NCBI RefSeq assembly: GCF_042678185.1
Contig: NZ_JBHUDQ010000005.1
Reading direction: 5' to 3' (one strand)
Source: Ramlibacter ginsenosidimutans
GTDB lineage: Bacteria > Pseudomonadota > Gammaproteobacteria > Burkholderiales > Burkholderiaceae_C
Length of the DNA stretch: 64,000 bases
Within the stretch, counting starts at the first letter, position 1; the number at the start of each line of letters is the position of its first letter. Under the pieces are notes generated by a model that did no database searches, was not told the DNA's origin, and worked only from the letters and a program-made list of their open reading frames with translations. The translations under genes were made by a program, and so were the position numbers. Shown here piece by piece: positions 8,993-17,204 of this stretch.

Positions 8993-9895
8993 ATGTACGC
9001 AGACCAACTCTTCGCCGGCCAGCGCATCCTGGTCACCGGCGGCGGCACCGGCCTCGGCCGCGCGATGGCCGAACAGTTTCTCGCGCTCGGCGGCGACGTC
9101 GCCATCTGCGGGCGCCGCAAGGCCGTCTGCGAGGAAACGGCGGAAGCCTGGCGCGCGCAGTTCCCCGGCCGGCGCATCGACACCTTCGGCGTGGACATCC
9201 GCGTTGCGCAGGCCGTCGACGACATGGTGCAGGAGCTGTTCGAGCACGGCGGACTCACGGGACTGGTCAACAACGCCGCCGGCAACTTCATCGCGCCGAC
9301 CGAAAGCCTGTCGCCGCGCGGCTTCGACGCGATCGCGAACATCGTGTTCCATGGGACCTTCTACGTGACGCAGGCCGTGGGCAAGCGCTGGGTCGCCGAA
9401 TCCCGGGCCGGGCAGTGGACGCCGGAGCGGCCGTTCCGCAGCGTCATGAGCATCATCACGACCTGGGTCGACAACGGCAGCCCCTACGTCGTGCCCTCGG
9501 CCATGAGCAAGGCGGGCATCGACGTGATGACCAAGTCGCTTGCGGTCGAATGGGCGCGCCATGGCATCCGGCTCAACGCCGTCGGTCCCGGCGAGATTCC
9601 CACAGAGGGCATGAGCAAGCGGCTCAACCCCGGCGAGGAGCCCGGCGCCCGCAGCAAGGCGCGCAACCCGATGGCGCGGGCGGGCAAGATGAGCGAGCTG
9701 CAGAAGCTCGCCGCCTTCCTGATGGCGCCCGGGCAGTGCGACTGGCTCACGGGCCAGAGCATCATGATGGATGGCGGCAACGCGCTCGCCACCGGCGGCA
9801 ACTTCTACGAGCTGCGCGACTGGAGCGACGCCGACTGGCAGGCCGCGCGCGAGCGCATCGAGGCGCAGAACGCGAAGGACCGCGCACAGCGCTGA
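8993..9895 (+). CDS. SDR-family oxidoreductase, 2,4-dienoyl-CoA-reductase-like
   Basis: A 300-residue short-chain dehydrogenase with TGGGTGLG at 15-22 (cofactor loop), NNAAGN at 93-98, and the SxxxK active site of the DECR branch (S169, K173). It resembles 2,4-dienoyl-CoA reductases, NADPH enzymes that help oxidise unsaturated fatty acids. Oddly, the position matching the DECR1 catalytic Tyr199 (15 residues before the Lys) is W158; a different Tyr, Y165, lies eight residues before K173. Substrate may therefore differ from dienoyl-CoA. The ATG at 8993 follows GGGAGACACACC. It is monocistronic, with a 61-base leader after the hypothetical gene. Confidence 0.85.
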   Translation: MYADQLFAGQRILVTGGGTGLGRAMAEQFLALGGDVAICGRRKAVCEETAEAWRAQFPGRRIDTFGVDIRVAQAVDDMVQELFEHGGLTGLVNNAAGNFIAPTESLSPRGFDAIANIVFHGTFYVTQAVGKRWVAESRAGQWTPERPFRSVMSIITTWVDNGSPYVVPSAMSKAGIDVMTKSLAVEWARHGIRLNAVGPGEIPTEGMSKRLNPGEEPGARSKARNPMARAGKMSELQKLAAFLMAPGQCDWLTGQSIMMDGGNALATGGNFYELRDWSDADWQAARERIEAQNAKDRAQR

Positions 9896-9923
9896 ACGCC
9901 AGGCCCGCGGCTCTTCACCGGGG

Positions 9924-10553
9924 TCAATGCGCGGCGCCTGGCTCGAAGCTCACCTCGATCGGCAAGCTCGTCTTGCCGCCTTGTTCCAGCATCCACTTGC
10001 GGGCGAACTCCTGCACGGTCTGCTGCGCGGCCGGCCGCAGCGCCCGCAGGTAAGCCGGGTCGGACCCGCGGCTGGCCAGTTGCGGCCCGAGATGCCGGAC
10101 CACGGCCTCGCGATTGGGTGCAGCCGGCGGGGAGAGCCAGCCCGACTCCGTCGTCTGGATCTGCATGTCCTCCGTGTGGAAGGCGACGGGTACCTGCAAC
10201 TGCGGCTCGGGCACCGTGAGCACATAGTGGTCTGCGCGCGGGACGAGCTTCCACTCGGCTGCAAGCGGCACCCGGTAGGTGAAGCGCGCCCGCACCCGGA
10301 TGCGGGAGATGGTCGGTGTCAGCAGGCTCGGGCAGTCCACCAGCGGGCAGGTATAGCGGGAGCTCCAGCCGAACTCCTCGACCTTCTCGAGCGCGGCGAC
10401 CTCGAGGAATCCGCCGGGGGTGCGCAGCAGCAGGATGCGCGCCGGGTCGAGGATGGCCACGGCTTCCTCGCGCGTTCCGTGCAGGAACCAGGCCGCGGCG
10501 GCGGCGCCGAGCACGGCTGCCGCGAGCAGCAAGCGGATCGCCGCGGTCTTCAT
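9924..10553 (-). CDS. Membrane-anchored hypothetical protein, DUF4230-like
   Basis: This 209-residue protein has one N-terminal hydrophobic segment (residues about 6-24) followed by a region expected outside the cytoplasm. Two Cys (CPLVDC) lie near residues 69-74. The middle part, with alternating strands such as ISRIRVRARFTYRVPL and a proline-rich VTVPEPQLQVP, resembles DUF4230 proteins, but I cannot confirm membership. It is convergent with the SDR gene and divergent from the GFA gene, and no partner suggests a role. Confidence 0.7.
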   Translation of the reverse strand: MKTAAIRLLLAAAVLGAAAAAWFLHGTREEAVAILDPARILLLRTPGGFLEVAALEKVEEFGWSSRYTCPLVDCPSLLTPTISRIRVRARFTYRVPLAAEWKLVPRADHYVLTVPEPQLQVPVAFHTEDMQIQTTESGWLSPPAAPNREAVVRHLGPQLASRGSDPAYLRALRPAAQQTVQEFARKWMLEQGGKTSLPIEVSFEPGAAH

Positions 10554-10730
10554 GGCGTGCTCCCTCCCGTTCCCTGGACTTGGCCCATGCTAGCAGCCGG
10601 GGCGTCGCATGCCGCGGCGCTCGTGCACGCGGGGGCCGCCTTCGGTACTTCTGCCCGACCGCCGCACCGCGAGCGCCGGCCCTGAGGCGCGCAAGCGACG
10701 CCGCCCTTCCGCTTCGCGTCCGGCGCGCGC

Positions 10731-11243
10731 ATGATGGCGGCCGTGAAAGCGGCGTTTCCCCTCGACGGCGGCTGCGATTGCCGCGCCGTGCGCTATCGCA
10801 TGCACACGGCGCCGCTGTTCGTCCATTGCTGCCACTGCCGCTGGTGCCAACGCGAGTCCGGCGCCTCGTTCGCGCTGAATGCCCTGATCGAGGCGGACCG
10901 CGTCGAGCTGCTCGCCGGGCAGCCCGTGGTGGTCGACACGCCTTCGGAGAGCGGCCGCGGACAGCGCATCGCGCGCTGTCCGCGCTGCCACATCGCCGTG
11001 TGGAGCAACTACTCGGGAGCCGGGCCGCACGTGCATTTCGTGCGGGTCGGCACGCTCGACACGCCCGATGCCTTGCCACCCGACATCCACATCTTCACGG
11101 CGAGCAAACAGCCGTGGCTGCAGTTGCCGCCCGGCGTGCCCGCCGTGCCGGAGTATTACGATCGCCAGCGGCACTGGCCGGCGGCCAGCCTGGAACGGCG
11201 CGCAGCCCTGCTGGCGCGGACCGCGCCAAGGGAGTCGCCATGA
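10731..11243 (+). CDS. GFA (CENP-V/glutathione-dependent formaldehyde-activating) family protein
   Basis: A 170-residue protein with the zinc pattern of the GFA fold: C15-x-C17, C34-H-C36-x2-C39, and C83-x2-C86. Members bind zinc; some use glutathione adducts, but most, like this one, have no known reaction. Starts at 10731 or 10734 are both possible; the conserved region begins at GGCDCRAV. It is translationally coupled by ATGA to the next gene, making a three-gene run with 11240-11698 and 11695-11958. Confidence 0.85.
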   Translation: MMAAVKAAFPLDGGCDCRAVRYRMHTAPLFVHCCHCRWCQRESGASFALNALIEADRVELLAGQPVVVDTPSESGRGQRIARCPRCHIAVWSNYSGAGPHVHFVRVGTLDTPDALPPDIHIFTASKQPWLQLPPGVPAVPEYYDRQRHWPAASLERRAALLARTAPRESP

Positions 11244-11698
11244 ACGATGCACTGGACCGCCTCGCGCGGGATCTCGGCCTGGCTGCGCCGGAACACGCGC
11301 ACCTGCGCTACGCGTTCGCGCATGCCTGCGTGCTGCGCGTGCGCCACCTGCTGGAAGACGCGCGGGTCGGCGCCTGCCTGGCCGGGCTTGGGCGCTGGCT
11401 GGCCGGGGAGTGCGACGACGCGCACCGCGACGCGCTCGCAGCCGAGGCGGCAGCCCTCGCCAATCATCATCCCGGTTCGCGCGCCATCGACGGCTGCGGC
11501 CATGCCGCCGTGTCCGCCACCTATGCGGTCGCGCGGGCGCTGGCGGGCGATGCGCTGCAGGCCGCCGACTATGCCGCGTACGCCACGGTGTACGCGCAGG
11601 GCGGCGCTGCGGCGGTCGCGGACCGCGACAGCTTCGCATCCGAATTCCGCTGGCAAGCCGACTGCCTCGCGCAGCTTGCCGCCCTGGAGACTGAATGA
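11240..11698 (+). CDS. Small alanine-rich hypothetical protein, possibly Imm5-like
   Basis: The 152-residue product is helical, Ala/His-rich and soluble. The repeating pattern of paired helices (AAEAAALANHH, GHAAVSATYAVARAL) resembles putative immunity proteins of the Imm5 type, but no toxin gene is adjacent, so that label is weak. Start and stop both overlap neighbours by four bases (ATGA), evidence that it is translated with the GFA gene and the following membrane protein. Confidence 0.65.
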   Translation: MNDALDRLARDLGLAAPEHAHLRYAFAHACVLRVRHLLEDARVGACLAGLGRWLAGECDDAHRDALAAEAAALANHHPGSRAIDGCGHAAVSATYAVARALAGDALQAADYAAYATVYAQGGAAAVADRDSFASEFRWQADCLAQLAALETE

Positions 11699-11958
11699 AA
11701 ACCAAGCCGCTGACCCTCGCCATCGTCCTCGTCGCCGTGCTGCTGCTCGCCGTGGTCCTCAATCCCTCGCCCGAGCGGCATCGCGCGCGCATCAAGGAAA
11801 CGATCGGCGAGCGCAGCCCGGTGTCCCGGCTGCTCGGCCTGGGTTCGCTGGCCGCCTTCGCGACCAGCTGCCACTCGCTGGGCGTGGCCTCGTACACCAC
11901 GGCCGGCGACCGCACGCTGTCCTTCGGCGTGCTCGGCATGGTGTTCGTCACGCAGTAG
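11695..11958 (+). CDS. DUF4359-like small membrane/secreted protein
   Basis: An 87-residue protein with one N-terminal hydrophobic helix (residues about 7-22) ending in LNPSPE, the hallmark NPSxE start of DUF4359. A second weakly hydrophobic stretch near residues 45-60 and a final SFGVLGMVFV strand follow. Location is probably inner membrane with the rest in the periplasm. It overlaps the upstream gene by ATGA. Function unknown. Confidence 0.7.
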   Translation: MKTKPLTLAIVLVAVLLLAVVLNPSPERHRARIKETIGERSPVSRLLGLGSLAAFATSCHSLGVASYTTAGDRTLSFGVLGMVFVTQ

Positions 11959-11975
11959 ATTCCGCGGAGGTCCGC

Positions 11976-12788
11976 ATGGCCGCCACCGACCTGGTATTCG
12001 CAGGCTCCATCCCCGAGCTCTACGAGCAGCACATGGTGCCGCTGATCTTCGAGCCGTATGCGCAGGACCTGGCGAGCCGCATCGCAGCGCTCGCGCCGGC
12101 GGCGCTGCTGGAGATCGCTGCCGGCACGGGCGTGGTCACCCGCCGCCTCGCCCAGGCCTTGCCGGCGTCGAGCCGCATCGTCGCCACCGACCTGAACCCG
12201 GCGATGCTGCAGGAGGCGCAGCGGCGCGGCACGCGGCGTCCGGTGGAGTGGCAGGTGGCGGACGCGATGCAACTGCCCTTCGCGGATGCGAGCTTCGACG
12301 CCGTCGCGTGCCAGTTCGGCGCCATGTTCTTCCCGGACAAGGCGCATGCCTTCGCCGAGGCGCGGCGCGTGCTGCGCCCCGGCGGCGTGCTGGTGTTCAA
12401 CGTGTGGGATGCGATCGCCGACAACGAGTTCGCCGCGACGGTGACCGATGCGCTGGTGCCGCTCTATCCGCAGGACCCCCCTCGATTCATGGCCCGCCTG
12501 CCGCATGGGTACCACAACGCGGAGGCGATCGCGCGCGACCTCGTGCAGGGCGGTTTCCGCGAGGCGCCGCAGATCGTGACGGTGACGGCCCGCAGCCCGG
12601 CCGCCTCGGCGCGCATCGTGGCGCTGGCTTACTGCCAGGGCACGCCCTTGCGCGGGGAAATCGAGGCGCGCGGCTCCCCGGGGCTGGCCGAGGCCACGCA
12701 AGCCGCTGCCGAGGCGCTCGCGAGCCGTTTCGGCAGCGGCGCGATCGACGGCCGAATCCAGGCGAAGGTGGTGACGGTGCGGCGCTAG
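11976..12788 (+). CDS. Class I SAM-dependent methyltransferase
   Basis: This 270-residue protein has the Methyltransf_11/UbiE-type SAM fold: motif I LEIAAGTGVVTR near residue 45, an acidic residue closing strand 2 (ATDLNPAML), motif II around QLPFADASFDAVAC near 101, and the post-motif RVLRPGGVLVF near 130. Substrate is not evident. The ATG at 11976 has a good ribosome-binding site (GCGGAGG). It overlaps the opposite-strand beta-propeller gene by four bases at the 3' end. Confidence 0.85.
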   Translation: MAATDLVFAGSIPELYEQHMVPLIFEPYAQDLASRIAALAPAALLEIAAGTGVVTRRLAQALPASSRIVATDLNPAMLQEAQRRGTRRPVEWQVADAMQLPFADASFDAVACQFGAMFFPDKAHAFAEARRVLRPGGVLVFNVWDAIADNEFAATVTDALVPLYPQDPPRFMARLPHGYHNAEAIARDLVQGGFREAPQIVTVTARSPAASARIVALAYCQGTPLRGEIEARGSPGLAEATQAAAEALASRFGSGAIDGRIQAKVVTVRR

Positions 12789-13786
12789 GCGGAGTTGCTG
12801 CGGATCACGCCGATGCGTTCCGCGCCGCTCTCGCCGAACCACACCTCGCCCTTGCGCCCGAGGATCTGGCGCACGTTGGCGCTCTCGTGCGCGAACGGAT
12901 GGCGCTCGAATTTCTCGCTGCGTGGATCGAAGGACCACAACGCGTTGCCCCCGAAGTCGCTCACCCACACGCTGTCGCGGTCGTCGACATACACGGCGTA
13001 GACCATCGGCCGCGGGCCCGGCACCTTCCACGCGCGCCACGCGTGCGTCGCGGGATCGTGCATGGAGAGCTGGCCGCTGTTCCATTCGCTCACCCACAGC
13101 CGGCCGCGGCTGTCGCTCCAGATGCGGCGCGCGCCCTGGTCGCGGGTGGGCGGCTCCACGATGCGCGACTCGCCGGTGCGCCGATCGAGCTGCGCGATGA
13201 ACGAGCCGGCCAGCGAACACCACCAGAGCTCGCCGCCCGGCGTGGTGCAGATGCCGTAGGGGCCCGGGCCGCGCGGTGCCGGCTTCACCGTCACCTGTCC
13301 CGTGCGCACCGCGAGGCGGCCGATGTAGCCGGCCTGTCCGGTGAACCAGAGGTCTCCGTCGTGGTCGAAGCTCGCGGTGTTGAGGTTGGTCCAGGGCGTG
13401 CCGGCCGGCAGAGCAAACACGGTGAGCTTGCGGTCGGGCCAGCCGACGCGGACGATCGCGTTCTGGCCGCCGTCGGCCAGCCACGCCGCGTGGTCCGGGC
13501 CCTGCACCACGCCGTGCGGCGCCGAGCCGGAGCCGAGCGCGACCAGTTCCGTGCGGCCGCTGCCGGGATCGAACCAGCCCAGGTGTCCGCTCGCCTGCGC
13601 GGAGAAGAAGACACCGCCGTCCGGCGCGGGCGCGACGTCGTGGATGCCGGTGCGGCGCGAGGTCGCGAGCGGCCACGATTGCATGGCGCCGGCCTGCGCA
13701 TGCGCGCGGGTGCAGGGCAGGGTGGCGGCCGCGAATCCGGCCAGTCCGGCCAGGACGGCGCGGCGGGTGGGCGGGCTGTGCAGCAT
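12785..13786 (-). CDS. Exported Vgb-like beta-propeller (virginiamycin B lyase family) protein
   Basis: A 333-residue protein with an N-terminal export signal containing a twin-arginine-like TRRAVLAG and cleavage near AHA-QAG. The mature part has six to seven repeats of the NHL/SMP-30-like propeller pattern (DG-x-(V/L)WF-x, W-x-(S/T)). It resembles virginiamycin B lyase, but streptogramin lyase activity should not be assumed, as many relatives are sugar- or lactone-acting or of unknown role. ATG at 13786 follows CAGGAGGC. It is monocistronic. Confidence 0.8.
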   Translation of the reverse strand: MLHSPPTRRAVLAGLAGFAAATLPCTRAHAQAGAMQSWPLATSRRTGIHDVAPAPDGGVFFSAQASGHLGWFDPGSGRTELVALGSGSAPHGVVQGPDHAAWLADGGQNAIVRVGWPDRKLTVFALPAGTPWTNLNTASFDHDGDLWFTGQAGYIGRLAVRTGQVTVKPAPRGPGPYGICTTPGGELWWCSLAGSFIAQLDRRTGESRIVEPPTRDQGARRIWSDSRGRLWVSEWNSGQLSMHDPATHAWRAWKVPGPRPMVYAVYVDDRDSVWVSDFGGNALWSFDPRSEKFERHPFAHESANVRQILGRKGEVWFGESGAERIGVIRSNSA

Positions 13787-13836
13787 GGAAGCCTCCTGCG
13801 GTCGCCGCGCCATTCTGCGCGCCGCGGACGGCGGGC

Positions 13837-14880
13837 TCAAGCCTCCGGGCCGAGCACCTCGACGGCGGGGTCGTCGCGGCGCGTGCGCGCCTCGCGTCCC
13901 AGGACGGCCTGCGGGCCGAGTGCCTCGGCCATCGCACCGGTGGCGGCGATGCGCCAACCCTGCTCGGCCACCGCTTCCTCCAGTGCCGCGACCGCGTTCA
14001 CCGACTCGCCGGGCACCAGCGTGTGGCCCTGGTCGCCATGCAGGCCATCGTCGACCGCGACCAGCGCCACCGGGCCGGCATGCATTGCGATCGCGAGCTT
14101 GCGCTCGCGCGGCACGCCCTTGGCCAGTGCGATGGCGGCGCGCAGCACGCGCAGTTCCGCGGGCGTGGTGAGCGTCGCCGCGTCGGTGAACACCGCCATC
14201 AGCTTGGGACCGTAGGGCAGCACGTGGGTCGCGCCGAACAGGTACAGCGTGTCGCGCGCGGCCTGTTGCGCCTGCTTCACGCGCTCGGCGAGGGCAGCAT
14301 CGTCCTCGCCGGGTTCGGGGCCGATCAGGTCGGCCAGCAGCAGGAAGGCCTGTGCGTAGTGCAGGTCGGTGGCGCCGTTGGCCTGGCTCCAGCGCTTGTC
14401 GATCTCGCGCTGCAGGTGGCCTTCGTACTGGCGGCCGAGCCTTTCCTTCTGCTGCTCCAGCGCGCTCTCGACCAGCCCGGAGACCGAGCTGCGGAACGCT
14501 TTCTCCTGCACCTGCCGGCGCGCGATCACCGCGGACACGGCTTCGCAGAGTTCGTCGGGGCGGTACGGCTTGGTGAGGAAGTCGTCGGCGCCCGCAGTCA
14601 TGCCCTGGCGCATGTACTTGCGGTCGGACATGGCCGTGAGCAGGATGAAGGGGACGGTAGCGAGGCGCGGATCGGCACGCAGTTGCGACAGCACTTCGTA
14701 GCCGGTCATGCCCGGCATCATCACGTCGCAGACGATCACGTCGGGGCGTTGCGCACGGGCTGCGTCCACGCCGGCCGCTCCATCCACCGCTTCGCGCACG
14801 TCGTGGCCGGCCTTTTTCAGCGCAAAGCGCGCCACGAACCGCTGCGCCTCGTCATCCTCGATCAACAACACGCTGGGCAT
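13837..14880 (-). CDS. Response regulator with degenerate class III cyclase-like output domain
   Basis: Residues 1-118 form a receiver domain with D52 as phospho-acceptor, T82 and K104 in the usual places. After a helical linker (about 119-172), residues 175-325 follow the layout of a class III nucleotidyl cyclase. FLLLADLIG keeps the first metal Asp (D184), but the second metal site, normally GD, reads G224-P225. The later blocks AIAMHAGPV near 264 and PGESVNAVAALE near 290 remain. Cyclase activity is thus unlikely; the domain may act as a phosphorylation-controlled sensor or partner-binding module. No histidine kinase is adjacent. The start at 14880 is fixed by the receiver domain. Confidence 0.85.
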   Translation of the reverse strand: MPSVLLIEDDEAQRFVARFALKKAGHDVREAVDGAAGVDAARAQRPDVIVCDVMMPGMTGYEVLSQLRADPRLATVPFILLTAMSDRKYMRQGMTAGADDFLTKPYRPDELCEAVSAVIARRQVQEKAFRSSVSGLVESALEQQKERLGRQYEGHLQREIDKRWSQANGATDLHYAQAFLLLADLIGPEPGEDDAALAERVKQAQQAARDTLYLFGATHVLPYGPKLMAVFTDAATLTTPAELRVLRAAIALAKGVPRERKLAIAMHAGPVALVAVDDGLHGDQGHTLVPGESVNAVAALEEAVAEQGWRIAATGAMAEALGPQAVLGREARTRRDDPAVEVLGPEA

Positions 14881-14895
14881 GCGGGATTCTCGGCG

Positions 14896-14921
14896 AAAAA
14901 AAGCGCCGCAAGGGCGGCGCT
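14896..14921 (-). terminator. Rho-independent terminator after the MetE-like gene
   Basis: On the minus strand an 8-bp perfect stem AGCGCCGC/GCGGCGCT with a four-base loop is followed by a run of T. It lies 29 bases past the stop of the MetE-like gene and just before the response-regulator start, so it separates the two units. Confidence 0.85.
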
Positions 14922-14949
14922 GGTGCAATTGCGAAGGTAACAGCGCGGA

Positions 14950-16062
14950 TCAGTCCTCGCCCCACATCTCGCGCGCGGTCTCGATCACCAGGCGCAGCTT
15001 GCTGCGCTGGTCTTCCACTGCGATGTTGTTGCCGTGGACCGTGCTGGAGAAGCCGCACTGCGGCGACAGCGCGAGCTGCTCCATCGGCGCGTACTTCGCG
15101 GCTTCCTCGATGCGGCGCTTGAGGGCGTCCTTGCTTTCCAGCTGGCCGAACTTCGTGGTCACCAGTCCGAGCACCACGGTCTTGCCCTTGGGCAGGTAGC
15201 GCAGGGGCCGGAAGTCGCCGGAGCGCTCGTCGTCGTACTCCAGGAAGAACGCGTCGAGATCCATCTCCTTCAGCAGGGCCTCGGCCACGGGCTCGTAGTT
15301 GCCCGCGGCCGCGTGCGTGCTCTTGAAATTGCCGCGGCACAGGTGCATGGCGAGCAGCATGCCTTCGGGCTTCTGCGCGACCACCTTGTTGATGAACTTC
15401 GCGTAGCGGTGCGGCAGCTCGTTGGGATCGTCGCCGCGCTGGCGGGCCGCCTCGCGCATCTTCTCGTCGCAGAGGTAGGCGAGGTTGGTGTCGTCCATCT
15501 GCACGTAGCGGCAGCCGGCCGCGTACAGCGAACGCAGTTCGTCGCCATAGGCCTTGGCGACGTCGTCGTAGAAGACCGGGTCGAGCTCGGGATAGGCTTC
15601 CTTGCTGATGCCCGCGCGGCCGCCGCGGAAGTGCAGCATGGTGGGCGAGGGGATGGTGACCTTGGCCGTGTGGCCGGGGGTGACCTGCGACTTCAGGTAC
15701 TCGAAGTCGGCCTTCTGGATGTCCTTGGCGTGGCGCACCTTGTCGATCACGCGGATCACGGGCGGCGCGAGTTCCTCGGTGCCGTCCGGCTTCTTCACGG
15801 TGACCGGGATGTCGGTCTTGACGCCACCGAGCTGCTCGAGGAAGTCGATGTGGAAGTAGGTGCGGCGGAACTCGCCGTCGGTGATGCTCTTGAGTCCCAC
15901 GTCCTCCTGGAACTTCACGATCTCGGTGATCGCCTGGTCTTCCACCTTGCGCAGCTGCGCCGGCGTGATGTCGCCGCGCGCCTTCTGCGCACGGGCCTCC
16001 AGCAAATACTTCGGCCGCAGGAAGCTGCCGACATGGTCGTAACGGGCGGGGAGCTTGATCAT
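14950..16062 (-). CDS. MetE C-terminal-domain-like (cobalamin-independent methionine synthase family) protein
   Basis: The 370-residue protein matches the stand-alone catalytic barrel of cobalamin-independent methionine synthases and the related epoxyalkane:coenzyme M transferases. Zinc ligands are visible: HLCRGN near residue 245 (His and Cys) and SPQCGFSS near 337 (second Cys), with an intervening Glu. The N-terminal MetE domain that helps bind folate is absent, so the methyl donor may not be methyltetrahydrofolate; relatives can use other methyl or alkyl donors. It is monocistronic with a clear terminator, and its upstream side faces the repeat at 16132-16233. Confidence 0.85.
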   Translation of the reverse strand: MIKLPARYDHVGSFLRPKYLLEARAQKARGDITPAQLRKVEDQAITEIVKFQEDVGLKSITDGEFRRTYFHIDFLEQLGGVKTDIPVTVKKPDGTEELAPPVIRVIDKVRHAKDIQKADFEYLKSQVTPGHTAKVTIPSPTMLHFRGGRAGISKEAYPELDPVFYDDVAKAYGDELRSLYAAGCRYVQMDDTNLAYLCDEKMREAARQRGDDPNELPHRYAKFINKVVAQKPEGMLLAMHLCRGNFKSTHAAAGNYEPVAEALLKEMDLDAFFLEYDDERSGDFRPLRYLPKGKTVVLGLVTTKFGQLESKDALKRRIEEAAKYAPMEQLALSPQCGFSSTVHGNNIAVEDQRSKLRLVIETAREMWGED

Positions 16063-16131
16063 GCTTTGTCTCTCTCGGGTGTCGTGTGAATTCTAGTGGG
16101 GGAGAAAGCGCGGATTTCCAAAAGCCAACAA

Positions 16132-16233
16132 CCGGACGCAGAGGACGCAGAGGTTTCGCAGAGGACGCAGAAAAAACCTTTAAAGGTTTCCCTTTTGCGA
16201 CTTCTGCGTAACCTTTGCGCCCTCTGCGTCCGG
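16132..16233. repeat. Palindromic intergenic repeat, GACGCAGAG family, copy A
   Basis: A long imperfect hairpin whose left arm is built from GGACGCAGAG/GACGCAGA units and whose right arm ends CTCTGCGTCCGG, folding about a central CCTTTAAAGG. Related copies are at 26625-26694 and 29514-29619. It lies between the divergent starts and stops of the MetE-like and VanB-like genes. Confidence 0.85.
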
Positions 16234-16243
16234 ATGCTGGGTT

Positions 16244-17200
16244 TTAAAGATCCAAAACAAGCACCGGCGACTTCGAGCGCGAGCAGCAGGGGGTGAACTG
16301 GTCGTTCTGCGCCTTTTCCTCGTCGGTGAAGTACAGGTCGCGGTGGTCGCATTCGCCTTGCAGCACGCGCGTGATGCAGGTGCCGCACACGCCTTGCTCG
16401 CAGGACGTGAGGATCTCGATGCCGTGCTTCTGCAGCGCCTGCACCACTGTCTCGTCCGCAGCGACCTCGTAGGTCTCGCCGCTGCTGGCGATCTTCACCT
16501 GGAAGGCGCGGTCGCCTGCCGTGTCCTGGGGCGCGGCGCCGAAGTATTCCAGGTGCACGTGGTCCTTGGGCCAGCCCAGGCGCTCCGCCGTCTTCACGAC
16601 CCAGTCGATGAAGCCGGTCGGACCGCACACGTACAGGTGCGTGCCCGCGTGCGGCTGGGCGATCACCTGTTCGAGCTGCAGCTTCTGCGCCGCGTCGCCG
16701 TCGTCGTGGTGGAACTCCACGCGGTCGGCATACGCCGAAGCCGCGATCTCGTCGCGGAAGGCCGTGCGCTCGGCCGACCGCGTGCAGTAGTGCATGCGGA
16801 AATCGGCGCCTATGTGCGCCAGCCGCTGCGCCATGGACAGCAGCGGCGTGACGCCGATGCCGCCGGCGAACAGCAGCGTGCGCTCGGCGTGCACCAGCGG
16901 GAAGTGGTTGCGCGGCTCGCTGATCTGCAGCGTGTCGCCTTCCTTCAGCGCGTCGTGCATGCCCGTGGAGCCGCCGCGCGAGACCGGGTCGCGCAGCACC
17001 GCGATCCGGTAGCGGTGCTGCTCCGCCGCGTCGTTGCACAGCGAGTACTGGCGGGTGAGGCCGCCGGGAACCTGGACATCGATGTGCGAGCCGGCGCTGA
17101 AGCCGGGGAGGGCGGAGCCGTCCGGCTTCACCAGCTCGAAGCTTGCGATGTCCAGCGCTTCCTGCTTCTTGCGCAGGACCTTGACGGTGAGTTGAGCCAT
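16244..17200 (-). CDS. PDR/VanB-type ferredoxin reductase (oxygenase reductase component)
   Basis: This 318-residue flavoprotein supplies electrons to the adjacent Rieske oxygenase. It has an FMN/NAD-binding reductase module (RQYSLCN at 50-56, the GGIGVTPL block at 113-120, YVCGPTGF at 190-197) fused to a C-terminal plant-type [2Fe-2S] domain with C267-x4-C272-x2-C275-x29-C305. This order is that of phthalate dioxygenase reductase and VanB. The start at 17200 lies four bases downstream of the oxygenase stop in the same transcript. Confidence 0.9.
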   Translation of the reverse strand: MAQLTVKVLRKKQEALDIASFELVKPDGSALPGFSAGSHIDVQVPGGLTRQYSLCNDAAEQHRYRIAVLRDPVSRGGSTGMHDALKEGDTLQISEPRNHFPLVHAERTLLFAGGIGVTPLLSMAQRLAHIGADFRMHYCTRSAERTAFRDEIAASAYADRVEFHHDDGDAAQKLQLEQVIAQPHAGTHLYVCGPTGFIDWVVKTAERLGWPKDHVHLEYFGAAPQDTAGDRAFQVKIASSGETYEVAADETVVQALQKHGIEILTSCEQGVCGTCITRVLQGECDHRDLYFTDEEKAQNDQFTPCCSRSKSPVLVLDL

Positions 17201-17204
17201 CCCT

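Noticed and set aside
10590..13937. Very long minus-strand open frame of about 1,115 codons
   Set aside because: It runs antisense to several recognisable genes and in the wrong frame of the true Vgb-like gene. High GC removes stop codons, so such shadows are expected; composition is Arg/Ala-rich without domains.
16096..16296. Plus-strand 66-codon ORF near copy A of the repeat
   Set aside because: It is the repeat read as protein and overlaps the end of the VanB-like gene.
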